Below, one piece after another: positions 27,401 to 35,403 of a stretch of DNA of 64,000 bases. Numbering within the stretch: the first letter of the stretch is position 1; each line of letters starts with the position of its first letter. The notes below the pieces were generated by a model. The model worked only from the letters and a program-made list of their open reading frames with translations. It made no database searches and was not told the origin of the DNA. The stretch comes from Phytoactinopolyspora halotolerans (GTDB lineage: Bacteria > Actinomycetota > Actinomycetes > Jiangellales > Jiangellaceae), in the NCBI RefSeq assembly GCF_010550675.1, contig NZ_JAAGOA010000019.1:62001-126000 (forward strand), given 5' to 3'. A program made the translations under genes and the position numbers.

Positions 27401-28027
27401 AAGATCAAGCTCGGCTATGAGCGCGAGATGCTCGGCCTGTATGTCTCCGACCACCCGCTGCTGGGGCTGGAGCACGTCCTGACCGCCTCGGTGGACCGGC
27501 CGATCTCGGCGTTGACCGACGAGAACGAGGTGCCGAGCGGGACCAGCCTCACCATCGGCGGGTTGATCACGGGGATCCAGCGCAAGGTCACCAAGCGCGG
27601 CGATACCTGGGCGATCGCCACCGTCGAGGATCTGGAAGGCGCCATCGAGTGCCTGTTCTTCCCGGCCACCTACCAGCTGTACGCGACACAGCTGGTGGAG
27701 GACGAGATCGTGCTGGTGAAGGGGAGACTCGACTGGCGGGACGAGTCGCCGCAGTTCATGGCCAGCGAGCTGACCATGCCGGACATCTCCGAAGCGCCCA
27801 CCGGCCCGCTCGTGGTCACGATGCCGGTCGCCCGGTGCACGCCGCCGGTCGTGGAGCGGCTGAAGGACGTGCTGGTGACCCATCCCGGTGCGACCGAGGT
27901 GCACCTGAAGCTCACAGGCTCGGAGAAGGTCACGGTCATGCGGCTCGCCGACGGGCTGCGCGTGACGCCGTCGTCGGCCCTGATGGGAGACCTCAAGGCG
28001 CTGCTCGGCCCGACGTGTGTGGTCTGA
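24500..28027 (+). CDS. dnaE: DNA polymerase III alpha subunit
   Basis: Replicative C-family polymerase (DnaE1 type), 1175 aa. Residues 12-20 (HLHVHTEYS) start the PHP domain, which in actinobacterial DnaE1 is the active proofreading 3'-5' exonuclease; metal ligands TTDHGN and TTGCPSGE are retained. The palm has GPGRGSGAGSM and PDFDVDF with catalytic Asp417, Asp419 and Asp421. The fingers and the helix-hairpin-helix region follow (YAFNKAHSAAYG). An OB fold (GLITGIQRKVTKRG) is near the C-terminus. GTG 24500 lies 12 nt after AGGAGG. Acts with the beta clamp at the fork. Confidence 0.97.
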   Translation: MSSAGSDGSFVHLHVHTEYSMLDGAARLDDLFSEAAQQGMPAVATTDHGNVFGAYEFYSKAKKHGVKPIVGMEGYLTPKTSRFDKTRVRWGDGGGDDVSGSGAYTHMTLLAENNTGMHNLFRLASLASIEGFYFKPRMDRELLERYATGLIATTGCPSGEVQTLLRLGKYDDARASAAEFRDIFGKENFYVELMDHGLSIENRVREDLLRLAKDLSLPLLATNDLHYTHKADSKAHEVLLCVQSGSTLADPKRFKFDADQFYLKTPQEMRELWSELPDACDNTLEIAERCEISFVEQAGRFMPHFPVPEGEDETSWFVKEVERGLHRRYPEGIPDDVRKQAEYETEVVTGKGYAGYYLIVADFINWSKRNGVRVGPGRGSGAGSMTAYAMGITDLDPLKHGLFFERFLNPERASMPDFDVDFDERGRGDTIRYVTEKYGSEYVAQIVTYGTIKAKQAVKDASRVLGFPFSMGERITKAMPPAVMGKDIPLSGIFDPEHPRYNEAGEFRQLYESDADVRNVVDTAKGLENLKRQWGVHAAGVIMSSERLLDTIPIMKREQDGAIITQFDYPTCETLGLVKMDFLGLRNLTILDDALKNIVRNGKDPIDLDELELDDPAAYELLARGDTLGVFQLDGGPMRALLRMMRPDTFEDISAVIALYRPGPMGANSHINYALRKTGQQEITPIHPELAEPLEDILGTTYGLIVYQEQVMAIAQKLAGYTLGKADLLRRAMGKKKREVLDAEFVGFSEGMKANGFSEAAIKTLWDILVPFSDYAFNKAHSAAYGVIAYWTAFLKANYPAEYMAALLTSVRGDKDKTALYLSECRRMGIKVFPPDVNESEGDFTPVGTDIRFGLAAIRNVGGNVVDGIVSARKSEGRYESFADFMNKVPVPVCNKRVVESLVKAGAFDSMGYARRALAAIVDDTVDAVITVKRNEAIGQFDLFGGAGSEESAGLEISVPELAEWDKKIKLGYEREMLGLYVSDHPLLGLEHVLTASVDRPISALTDENEVPSGTSLTIGGLITGIQRKVTKRGDTWAIATVEDLEGAIECLFFPATYQLYATQLVEDEIVLVKGRLDWRDESPQFMASELTMPDISEAPTGPLVVTMPVARCTPPVVERLKDVLVTHPGATEVHLKLTGSEKVTVMRLADGLRVTPSSALMGDLKALLGPTCVV

Positions 28028-28035
28028 TAGTGCAG

Positions 28036-28080
28036 ATGAGCGAAGAGGAACTAACCATCGATCCGTGGCCGGCGTCGTGA
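28036..28080 (+). CDS. Possible 14-residue peptide coupled to the DUF2567 gene
   Basis: ATG 28036 (or GTG 28030) opens a frame for MSEEELTIDPWPAS that ends in GTGA, overlapping the GTG start of the next gene by 4 bp. The overlap is the same coupling pattern used by the dcw genes here, so it may be a translated leader that delivers ribosomes to the membrane-protein gene. There is no further evidence; it could be chance. Confidence 0.25.
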   Translation: MSEEELTIDPWPAS

Positions 28081-28676
28081 GCGGGGATCCATCCTGGTCC
28101 GGTGCTCCGGCCGATGCACACGCCGAGCTGACGGCCGCTCCGTCCGCTACGGCCAGGACGCGCGGCCGTCGCCCGGCGCCGAGCCCGGCGCGGGTGAGCA
28201 TCGAGATCGGCGTCACCTGCCTTGTCCTCGGCGTGACCATGGGCGCCGTGTGGTATCTGCTCGCGCCGGATCTGATCGGGCAGGTGGTGGAGGGCGGAAA
28301 CGTCGTGGCCCCGATCGAGCAGGCGCGTCAGCTGTTCGATCAGATTGCGATCTTCTTCGGCCTGGGCGTCCTGATCGGCCTAGTCCTGGGCTCGTTCTTC
28401 GGTGTGCGGCACCGGCGGCGGCCGGTGACCGTGCTGGTGGCGTTGGCCGTGGGCGGACTGGGCGGATCCCTGCTGGCGTTGGCGGCCGGGAGCGTGCTCG
28501 GCCCGTCGGCGGCAAGCGGACCGCCGGGCACCGAGGTGGCCATTCCGCTGAGATTGGAAGCGCCCGCGGCCCTGTTCGCCTGGCCGGTGGTGGCGGTCGT
28601 GGTGGTGACCATCATGTCGTTGTTCCGCGATGATCGGACGCCGTGGGTGTGGAACGGCGGTTCGGCCCGGCAGTAG
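28077..28676 (+). CDS. DUF2567 membrane protein
   Basis: A 199 aa protein with a Pro/Ala/Thr-rich N-terminus and four membrane spans: about 45-65 (EIGVTCLVLGVTMGAVWYLL), 97-117, 124-146 and 168-188. Size, span pattern and the P-LRLEAPAALFAWPV segment before the last span match DUF2567 proteins of actinobacteria. No function is known. GTG 28077 is the start that avoids the dnaE 3' end; the frame is open upstream. It follows dnaE by 50 bp. Confidence 0.8.
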   Translation: MSGDPSWSGAPADAHAELTAAPSATARTRGRRPAPSPARVSIEIGVTCLVLGVTMGAVWYLLAPDLIGQVVEGGNVVAPIEQARQLFDQIAIFFGLGVLIGLVLGSFFGVRHRRRPVTVLVALAVGGLGGSLLALAAGSVLGPSAASGPPGTEVAIPLRLEAPAALFAWPVVAVVVVTIMSLFRDDRTPWVWNGGSARQ

Positions 28677-28685
28677 GGAGTACAA

Positions 28686-29612
28686 GTGGCGGACGGGGTC
28701 GAGGTCGTCGACGCGTTGTTCTCACAGTTCGTTCTGGGAAACGCGTCGCTGGAGCGGCTGTGGACGGGAGCGCGCTGGGCGGAGGGGCCGGTCTACTTCG
28801 CCGACGCACGTCAGCTGCTGTTCAGCGACATCCCGAACGATCGCATGCTGCGCTGGGTCGACGTCGGCGGCCCGGGAGACGGCGGCGTCACCACCGTCTA
28901 CCGGCAGCCGTCGGAGTACGCCAACGGGCACACCCGTGACCGGGAAGGGCGGCTGGTCAGCTGCCAGCACGGCACCCGGTCGGTGACCCGGACCGAGCTG
29001 GACGGCAGCATCACGGTGCTGGCGGAGCGGATCGGGGGACGACGGCTGAACTCGCCCAACGACGTGGTGGTCAAGTCCGATGGCAGCGTGTGGTTCACCG
29101 ACCCGCCGTACGGCATCCTCAGCGATTACGAGGGGCACAAGGCGCCGTCCGAGCTCGACGGCTGCTGCGTCTACCGGCTGGATCCGGCGACCGGCGCGCT
29201 GGACGTGGTGGTGGACGACATGGTCAAGCCGAACGGGTTGGCGTTCTCGGTGGACGAGTCGGTGCTGTATGTGACGGACAGCGGACGCTCGCACGATCCG
29301 CAGGGGCCCCGGCACATCCGGGCGTATGACGTGCGCGACGGGCGCGAGCTGGCCGCCGGACGGGTCGTCGCCGAGGTCGCCCCCGGCAATCCGGACGGGC
29401 TCGCCGTCGACGACGAGGACTATCTGTGGTGTAGCGCCGGAGACGGCGTGCATTGCCTCGCCCCCGACGGCACCCTGCTGGGCAAGATCCTGGTGCCGGA
29501 GACCGTGTCGAACTGTACGTTCGGCGGCGCGAAGCGCAACCGGCTGTTCATCACCGCGACCACGTCGCTCTATGCGATCTACCTGAACCGCGCCGGCGCC
29601 CAACGGCCATAA
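28686..29612 (+). CDS. SMP-30/gluconolactonase-family beta-propeller protein
   Basis: SMP-30 proteins are calcium-dependent six-bladed propeller lactonases that hydrolyse sugar lactones. The 308 aa protein has GARWAEGPVYF (metal-ligand Glu in blade 1), LNSPNDVVVKSDGSVWFTDP (Asn-Asp ligands), KPNGLAFSVDESVLYVTDS and GNPDGLAVDDEDYLW (Asp ligand), so the active site looks intact. GTG 28686 follows GGGAG. It lies 9 bp after the DUF2567 gene and may be cotranscribed, but no pathway partner is adjacent. Confidence 0.9.
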   Translation: MADGVEVVDALFSQFVLGNASLERLWTGARWAEGPVYFADARQLLFSDIPNDRMLRWVDVGGPGDGGVTTVYRQPSEYANGHTRDREGRLVSCQHGTRSVTRTELDGSITVLAERIGGRRLNSPNDVVVKSDGSVWFTDPPYGILSDYEGHKAPSELDGCCVYRLDPATGALDVVVDDMVKPNGLAFSVDESVLYVTDSGRSHDPQGPRHIRAYDVRDGRELAAGRVVAEVAPGNPDGLAVDDEDYLWCSAGDGVHCLAPDGTLLGKILVPETVSNCTFGGAKRNRLFITATTSLYAIYLNRAGAQRP

Positions 29613-29759
29613 TCACCAACCGTCGGCCGCGCCATGCAGGGGAGTCGCGCAACCCGGAGACGGTCCGCGCCGCCGGGCGTGGCACGTTGAACGCCTCCAC
29701 AAAGCGACACAAAACGGACGCAAATGCCGTCCTTGAGCGTGCCATCCACAGGCACCCGG

Positions 29760-30737
29760 CTAACTCGGTGGCCCGGGCGCGCCGTGATCATCAGATGGGT
29801 CAGGGGTGGTGGTGCTTCGAGTCAGGCGGTGCTCGAGGGATGCGACTTGGCGCTGCAGGCTACGGATCGCCTCGAGCAGCTGGTCCTCACGGTCCGGCGG
29901 TGAGCTGAACCGAGGTGCTGTGGAGTCCGGTCGAAGGGTGACCTCGGTTGGACCGGAGCGTTCTGGCGGGGCTCCACCGGGTTGCTCGTCGTCCTGGTCT
30001 TTCTGCCGGTCCAGGGCCTCCACCGTCACCGCGATGAACAGGTTGAGTACGACGAACGTCGCCACCACCACGAAGCCGAGGAAGAACAGCCACGCGGCCG
30101 GTTCCTGGCGCCCGATCGGTTCGACGATGTCACCGAGGCCGCCGTCGCCGATCATGATCCGGAACATCGACGTGGCCGATTGGCCCAGATTGCCGAAGTG
30201 CTCGGGCGCGAGATCGCCGAACATGTTCGTGGACATGACGATGCCGACATAGTAGAGAATGCCGAGCAGCGCGGCGATGGACGAGATGCCGGGGATGGCG
30301 GCGATCAGCGCCCCGATCACCCGGCGCATCGACCGCACGGTCGACAGCAGGCGAAGCACGCGCAAGACGCGCAGCACCCGGAGGACGGCCGCGTTGCCGG
30401 ACGCGGGCACGAGCGCGACGAGGACGACGAGCAGGTCGAACCATCCCCAGGCGGAGCGGAAGAAGGCCGTCCGATGGGCATAGATGCGCAGCACGATCTC
30501 GACCACGAAGATCCCGACGATGCCGCGGTTGACGGGCGTGAGGATGAAGCCCCAGCGATCGGTGACGGACTCGTAGGTCTCGACGCCCAAGAGCACGGCG
30601 TTGACGATGATCAGAGAGATGATCGCCCGCTGAAAGGCGGCGGATTCGGCCACGACGACGGCACGGTCGCGGAGCGTGCGCTGCGGAGACGGGCGGCTCG
30701 GTGGGCGGTCGAGTACATCGGTCGCCCGATCGGTCAT
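29760..30737 (-). CDS. Voltage-gated-type ion channel (six-span, BacNav-like)
   Basis: A 325 aa single-domain channel subunit. S1 starts near residue 36 (AIISLIIVNAVLLGVETY); S4 carries a clear run of regularly spaced arginines at about 120-142 (LRVLRVLRVLRLLSTVRSMR), the voltage sensor. S5, a pore helix (MFRIMIGDGG) and S6 (FLGFVVVATFVVLNLFIAVT) follow. The C-terminal tail contains a short coiled coil (EDQLLEAIRSLQRQVASLEH) that would form a tetramer. The selectivity filter aligns as IGDGGLG against TLESWAS of NaChBac, so the filter Glu is Asp and the Trp is lost; ion preference cannot be stated. It is transcribed divergently from the epimerase gene. Confidence 0.9.
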   Translation of the reverse strand: MTDRATDVLDRPPSRPSPQRTLRDRAVVVAESAAFQRAIISLIIVNAVLLGVETYESVTDRWGFILTPVNRGIVGIFVVEIVLRIYAHRTAFFRSAWGWFDLLVVLVALVPASGNAAVLRVLRVLRVLRLLSTVRSMRRVIGALIAAIPGISSIAALLGILYYVGIVMSTNMFGDLAPEHFGNLGQSATSMFRIMIGDGGLGDIVEPIGRQEPAAWLFFLGFVVVATFVVLNLFIAVTVEALDRQKDQDDEQPGGAPPERSGPTEVTLRPDSTAPRFSSPPDREDQLLEAIRSLQRQVASLEHRLTRSTTTPDPSDDHGAPGPPS

Positions 30738-31028
30738 GGACGTTTCCTCACGTGCGGCGGCGGTCAGCGCCTACAAGCGGACATCAGCGCGCATATTGTT
30801 GCATGTCGCACAATCTTCACGTGCCGCCTCCCGATTGCCGGCACACGCTGGGCGGCGGCTCTGTCCTGGGCAGACTTCGGATCGCGGCCGTGTCCTGACC
30901 CGTCGTCGACGCGAGCCTCGCCTCGTCCGTAGAGCCTCACGTCCGTCGCCTGCGACATCGTGCGCCTTCCCATACCTGCTGACGTGGGCGTATCATCGCC
31001 GCACATCGGCATTGTCTCGGGGGGCACA

Positions 31029-32057
31029 ATGCGCATACTGGTCACTGGTGGGACCGGATTCGTTGGTTCGCATGCTGTGGCGGCTCTCGTCGAACAGGGG
31101 TATGACGTCAGGCTGCTGGTTCGATCACCGGACCGCATCGCGCCGGCGCTCGAACCTCTCGGAGTGAACGGCGCGGTCGGTCATGTGGTGGGAGACGTCA
31201 CCGATCGCGCGTCGGTGGAGCGCGCCGTCGCCGGCTGTGACGCCGTCGTGAACGCGGCGAACGTCTATGACTTGGACGCCCGGGCGTATCGGGCGACCAA
31301 AGACGTCAAGGTACGCGGGACCGAGGTGGTGCTGCGAGCGGCGGCCGAGCGGGGCTGTGACCCGATCGTCCACGTGTCGAGCACGCTGACGGTGCTCAGC
31401 TGGCACGCGACCGTGGGGCCGGACGCGCCGTTGTCGAGTGCGCGCGGCGTCTACACGCGTTCGAAGGTGGCCGGTGACCGGATCGCGCGGGATCTGCAGG
31501 CATCCGGGCTGCCGGTGGTGCTCGTCCAGCCCGGCGGTGTGCTCGGGCCGTCGGATCCGCACCTGAGTGATCAGATGCGCCGCCTTCGCGACGTTCTGCG
31601 GGGTCTGTACCCGCTGTATCCTCGCGGTGGTTATCACGTCTGCGACGTGCGAGACGTGGCGCGCGTCCTCTCGGCCGTCGTCGTACCCGGCCGTGGGCCG
31701 CGCCGGTACGCCGTGCCCGGACACCATGTGGATGGCCGGCGCATGTTCGACATGCTGCGGACCGTGACCGGGCGTCGGTTGCCGCACGTCCTGTTGCCGG
31801 CGGCGGCGCTGCTGGCGCCGACCTGGCTGGCGTCCTCCGTGCAGCGGATACTGCCGTTTCACGTGCCGGCCGAGTACGAGGGCGTGCTGGTCACGTGGTA
31901 CGACACGCGGATCGATGACTCGCGTGCCCGGGAGGAATTCGGTATCGAGCCCAGGCTGCTAGGTGAGACCTTCCTCGATGCCGTCAGCTGGCTGCGGGAC
32001 GCGGGACACATCACCGCGCGGCAGGCCGGGCGGATCTCGACCGGCGAGCCGATCTGA
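31029..32057 (+). CDS. NAD-dependent epimerase/dehydratase family protein
   Basis: Extended short-chain dehydrogenase fold, 342 aa. The N-terminus MRILVTGGTGFVGSH has the GxxGxxG dinucleotide motif; VGDVTDRASVERAVAGCD is the adenine-binding Asp region; VHVSSTLTV and YTRSKVAGD give the catalytic Ser/Thr and YxxxK. ATG 31029 is chosen because the Rossmann strand begins there and GGGGG precedes it; the frame extends upstream to 30960 without conservation. A possible promoter is TTCCCA 30967-30972, 18 bp, TATCAT 30991-30996. Substrate unknown; the C-terminal WYDTRIDDSRAREEFGI pattern is seen in flavanol/steroid-type reductases as well as sugar epimerases. Nothing else stands out in the 290 bp gap to the channel gene. 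Confidence 0.85.
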   Translation: MRILVTGGTGFVGSHAVAALVEQGYDVRLLVRSPDRIAPALEPLGVNGAVGHVVGDVTDRASVERAVAGCDAVVNAANVYDLDARAYRATKDVKVRGTEVVLRAAAERGCDPIVHVSSTLTVLSWHATVGPDAPLSSARGVYTRSKVAGDRIARDLQASGLPVVLVQPGGVLGPSDPHLSDQMRRLRDVLRGLYPLYPRGGYHVCDVRDVARVLSAVVVPGRGPRRYAVPGHHVDGRRMFDMLRTVTGRRLPHVLLPAAALLAPTWLASSVQRILPFHVPAEYEGVLVTWYDTRIDDSRAREEFGIEPRLLGETFLDAVSWLRDAGHITARQAGRISTGEPI

Positions 32058-32171
32058 CGACGATGCGTCGTTCACCTGGGACGATCACGGGTCAAGCAGG
32101 ACGAAGCCGACTCTGTCGGCGCTGTCAGGTAGAACAGATGTACTACCGGAGACAAGCAGAAGGAGTAACGC

Positions 32172-32510
32172 ATGAACGACTCCATCGTTACTGATATCGA
32201 GGCAGAGCTGGCGGACTTGTCCCGCGCCTTGACCGAGCCGGGTGAGCGGGAATGTCTGCGCTGTTACGTCCTTCGGATGCTTCATGAGTTCGGGTGCGAC
32301 GGAACTCTGCGCTGGGCGAAGTATTGGAGGGATCTGCGGGCACCGCGTGCTCAGGCGCTGGCGAGGAAGCTGGCATACCGTGGCGGTCACTGCGACTGCG
32401 AGGTCATTTTCAACGTGTATCCGCGGTACCCGCAGACGACGAAGCTCCAGCCGTGTGCCGGCGTATCGCGCCGGGGGTGTACGAAGCCCTGCGCGCTGGG
32501 CCCGCCCTGA
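32172..32510 (+). CDS. DUF2695 domain protein
   Basis: 112 aa. The DUF2695 core is clear: CLRCYVLRMLHEFGCDGTLRW, RDLRAPRAQALARKLAYRGG and HCDCEVIFNVYP. Its cysteines (CLRC, CDC, and CAG/CTKPC near the end) suggest metal binding, but no function is known. ATG 32172 has AAGGAG 8 nt upstream. The last 124 bp overlap, on the other strand, the end of a decayed regulator gene. Confidence 0.85.
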   Translation: MNDSIVTDIEAELADLSRALTEPGERECLRCYVLRMLHEFGCDGTLRWAKYWRDLRAPRAQALARKLAYRGGHCDCEVIFNVYPRYPQTTKLQPCAGVSRRGCTKPCALGPP

Positions 32511-32932
32511 CGTCGTGCTCTGCGGTGTGTCCGCCTGCCGTCGGGCAGATGAGGCACCGCACAGCTCCGGCGTGAAACGAAGACACGGTCGCATGCCGAG
32601 GCTGTGCAGATGCCGAGCCGATCGCACATCGGATTGCCGAGGACGACGGCGAGTGCGGTAGCCATCGACGCGGCCCAGCTGCGGGCCCAGCTGGCGTCCA
32701 TCGCGTGGAAGTGCAGGTGCCATGGCTCGCCGTCGTGCCGGGCTAGGACCGGGGCCGCGTGTGTCTCGCGCAGCAGCGTGTTGGTCCGTTCGCAGGCTTC
32801 GTCGAGCCGTCCGGCATCGACGTCGGCGAAGACGCGGTAGAGGCGCATCGCGTACTCGCGCAGCTGCTCGACGTCCGGTTCCGCAACGACGGGGCGCGGT
32901 CCGTTCCGGCGCGGCCGCAACAGCTCCGACAC
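32387..32932 (-). pseudogene. Decayed ABATE/CGNR zinc-finger regulator
   Basis: The frame contains the second half of an ABATE domain (PDVEQLREYAMRLYRVFADV, then HDGEPWHLHFHA) and the first zinc ligands of a CGNR finger (LGICTASACDRVFV). Then the expected D-SRN is missing and SRRSC is followed by an unrelated arginine-rich tail. At the other end the frame stays open past the GTG at 32932 with family-like residues (GRRTAEEV) up to about 33012 without any start codon before a stop. Both ends therefore look damaged, and the 3' end overlaps the DUF2695 gene. Intact relatives are DNA-binding transcription regulators of about 190 aa. Confidence 0.6.
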
Positions 32933-33058
32933 CTCCTCGGCGGTGCGCCGTCCGCTGTATTCGCGGCCTGACGCGTGGGCCCGGGGTGAGGACCGGTCAT
33001 CCTCTCGCCACTATGGTCGTCACTACCTAACAGAGTATCGACAGTAACGGAGAACGCG

Positions 33059-33916
33059 ATGGACAGCGTGGTGACGCCGACTGTGTCGGCCGATGTGGCG
33101 CACGCGTGGATGCGGCGATGGGACGTCCAACAGGAGCACTACATCGCCGATCGCGAAGAGCGGTTCGCCGTCATCGCCGATGTGGTTCAGGCCGCGGTGC
33201 GCGATGTCGACGAGCCGGTCATCGTCGATCTCGGATGTGGACCAGGGTCGCTTTCCGCCCGGCTGCGCGAGCGGCTTCCGGCGGCGCGGATCATCGGCAT
33301 CGACGCTGATCCACTACTCCTCGGGCTCGGCCGGGCGCACTATGGCGATGCCATCGAGTGGGTCGATGCCGATCTGGCCGAAGGGTCGTGGCGGTCGAGC
33401 GTGCCGGCCACCATCCACGCCGCTGTGTCGACGACGGCGCTGCACTGGCTACCGACGGAGTCGCTGGCCGAGTTGTACCGGGATCTGGCATCCCTTACGG
33501 TGCCCGGCGGCGTGTACGCCAACGGCGACCATCTCGGCTTGGATGACAAGCGGCTGCAGTCGCTGGCGACGGTGGTCCGCGATCGCCGAGCCGAACGCGT
33601 CGGCGTTCTGGACAACGAGGACTGGCATGCGTGGTGGGACGCGATCGGCGCTGACCCCGCGATGGCCGGCCTCGTCCGGCAGCGTGCCGAGCGGTTGGCG
33701 GCCCGAAATGGTGCGCCTGCCAGCGGCGATCGCGCGACCACGAGTGCTGACGATCCGACGGCGAGCACAGACGAGGACGCCAAGGACAGTCAGACTCACG
33801 ACGGTAACGGCCTGACCGTAGCGGACCACATCGCCATGCTCACCGCTGCCGGATACGCGACTGCTGCCCCGATCTGGCAGGTCGGAGACGACCACGTCCT
33901 CGTCGCGCTGCGGTGA
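33059..33916 (+). CDS. Class I SAM-dependent methyltransferase
   Basis: 285 aa with motif I VDLGCGPGS at about residues 56-64, an acidic end of strand 2 (IGIDADPLLLGLGR), motif II/III WVDADLAEGSW and STTALHWL, and motif post-III VPGGVYANGDH. The trans-aconitate-methyltransferase/Tam-like layout is likely. A Thr/Asp-rich disordered insert (about 225-250) splits the C-terminal part. Substrate unknown. GGAG lies before ATG 33059. Confidence 0.85.
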   Translation: MDSVVTPTVSADVAHAWMRRWDVQQEHYIADREERFAVIADVVQAAVRDVDEPVIVDLGCGPGSLSARLRERLPAARIIGIDADPLLLGLGRAHYGDAIEWVDADLAEGSWRSSVPATIHAAVSTTALHWLPTESLAELYRDLASLTVPGGVYANGDHLGLDDKRLQSLATVVRDRRAERVGVLDNEDWHAWWDAIGADPAMAGLVRQRAERLAARNGAPASGDRATTSADDPTASTDEDAKDSQTHDGNGLTVADHIAMLTAAGYATAAPIWQVGDDHVLVALR

Positions 33917-33938
33917 CTCGCGAGAGGCCACGATGATT

Positions 33939-33978
33939 GCCGGGGATCGCTGTTGTGAACGCCCCAGCGATCCCCGGC
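33939..33978. terminator. Bidirectional hairpin terminator
   Basis: GCCGGGGATCGCTG at 33939-33952 pairs perfectly with 33965-33978 around a 12-nt loop. It lies between the convergent methyltransferase and YbaK-type genes and can serve both. Confidence 0.8.
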
Positions 33979-33987
33979 ACAATTCCC

Positions 33988-34485
33988 TCAGGCCGGCCGG
34001 CCGATCGGGGCGGTTATGGCGTCGGTGAGCTTGACCAGGTCGTCGGGCGCGAGTTCGATGTCCAGGCCGCGCCGTCCGCCGGAGATGTAGACCGTGTCGA
34101 AGCTGAGGGCGCTGTCGTCGAGCACCGTCCGTGACCGTTTGCGCTGGCCGAGCGGACTGATTCCGCCGACGACGTAACCGGTCACGCGCTCGGCGGTGGC
34201 CACGTCTGCCATGCCTGCGCGTTTGCCACCGACCGCCGCGGCGAGCGCTTTGAGGTCGAGCGTGCCGGAGACCGGCACGATGCCGACGGTCAGCTCACCA
34301 TCGACGTCGGCCATGAGTGTCTTGAACACGCGCTCCGGTGCGACACCGAGGACCTCGGCCGCCTCCAGGCCGTAAGACTCGGCGTCCGGGTTGTGCTCGT
34401 ACGGGTGCACCGTGTAGGGGACCCCGGCCTGATCGAGCATGACGGTCGCGGGTGTGCCCTTGCCGGATCGCTTCTTCTTGCTCAC
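33988..34485 (-). CDS. ybaK: Cys-tRNA(Pro)/Cys-tRNA(Cys) deacylase, YbaK family
   Basis: Trans-editing enzyme that hydrolyses Cys-tRNA(Pro) formed by prolyl-tRNA synthetase. The 165 aa product starts GTG 34485 (MSKKKRSGKGTPATVMLDQA), chosen because GGAGAA lies about 9 nt upstream and the length matches the family; ATG 34503 is an alternative. YbaK motifs: HPYEHNPDAESYGLEAAEVLG, FKTLMADVDG (conserved Lys), VPVSGTLDLKALAAAVGGKR, and TGYVVGGISPLGQRKRS with the catalytic Gly-Xaa-Ser/Pro region. It stands alone, convergent to the methyltransferase. Confidence 0.9.
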   Translation of the reverse strand: MSKKKRSGKGTPATVMLDQAGVPYTVHPYEHNPDAESYGLEAAEVLGVAPERVFKTLMADVDGELTVGIVPVSGTLDLKALAAAVGGKRAGMADVATAERVTGYVVGGISPLGQRKRSRTVLDDSALSFDTVYISGGRRGLDIELAPDDLVKLTDAITAPIGRPA

Positions 34486-34652
34486 GCCGACATTCTCCAC
34501 CATCACTGCCACGTGCCCGGCGGACCGCGGAAGCGTGCCGCGTGCGACGACGCGTGCGTTCAGGCATCTCCTCGGCAGCGGACCGGCCCGAAGGGTCACC
34601 GTAGAGCTTCCCGGATCGCCGTGGAGCTTTCGGCTCACCGTAGAGTGTCGAC

Positions 34653-35285
34653 GTGTTGGTGAAATGGTTCAGCTGTGAGGTGCACGATTCCGTCGGCTTC
34701 GACCTCGGGCAGCGGGCCTGGGGCGGTATGCACGCAGGACGGATCGGTCTCCTCGGCCAGATCGGCGGGTGGAGCCGGACGCGCGAGAACCGGGCACATA
34801 TCCTCGCCTGCTGGACAGACCAGCAGCGATATGACGAGTTCATGGCCGGCGCGCACGATGAGCTCGCCGCCGCCCAGCGCGGCACTTACGGTGACGTCCA
34901 GACGGATCTGTTCTACCACGTTCTCGACATCGCCAGCCCGTTGCCGACTCAGCTCACCGCGGCCGGTGCGGTCAGGTTGGCACACTGTTTCGTGCGCGCC
35001 GAGCGGACCGAGCATTTCGTCGACGTGCAGCAGCGGGTGTGGAACCCGGGGATGGAAAGCGTCCCCGGCATGCTGGGTGGCGGCTTCTCCCGGAGCTCGC
35101 CCACCGAATTCCTGGTGCTGACGTTGTGGCACACTCTCGCCGACCACCAGAGGTACGTGGAGCGGGTCTTTCCCGATCTCCGCGTGCGGTCCGGCGCGGC
35201 CGACGATCTTGCGTCGATCACGGGCGACGTGATCGAGGTCGTGCCGGACTGGACATTTCGAACCGCTGAACCATTGAACCGCTGA
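34653..35285 (+). CDS. DUF4937-containing protein
   Basis: 210 aa. The first half (MLVKWFSCEVHDSVGFDLGQ, GLLGQIGGWSR, AHILACWTDQQRYDEFMAGA) is the DUF4937 pattern, a ferredoxin-like dimeric-barrel fold. The second half (HCFVRAERTEHFVDVQQRVW, EFLVLTLWHTLADHQRYVE) reads as a second, related barrel domain. Together they suggest a two-domain monooxygenase-like or stress-related barrel protein; no activity is known. Start GTG 34653. Confidence 0.75.
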   Translation: MLVKWFSCEVHDSVGFDLGQRAWGGMHAGRIGLLGQIGGWSRTRENRAHILACWTDQQRYDEFMAGAHDELAAAQRGTYGDVQTDLFYHVLDIASPLPTQLTAAGAVRLAHCFVRAERTEHFVDVQQRVWNPGMESVPGMLGGGFSRSSPTEFLVLTLWHTLADHQRYVERVFPDLRVRSGAADDLASITGDVIEVVPDWTFRTAEPLNR

Positions 35286-35334
35286 ACTGCCGGGACGCCG
35301 GCACGCCGCCGCAAACCGAGCCGGGTGGGTAGTG

Positions 35335-35371
35335 CCCACATGTCACCTTGTAGGTAAAGGTGTGCTGTGGG
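35335..35371. promoter_or_regulatory. Inverted repeat upstream of the toxin-antitoxin remnant
   Basis: CCCACATGTCACCTT (35335-35349) and AAGGTGTGCTGTGGG (35357-35371) are 15 bp arms with three central mismatches and a 7-nt spacer, ending 32 bp before the ATG. Its place fits an autoregulatory antitoxin operator. Confidence 0.45.
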
Positions 35372-35403
35372 TAACGTGCGCTTTCACGCGATGTGGTGAC
35401 GGT

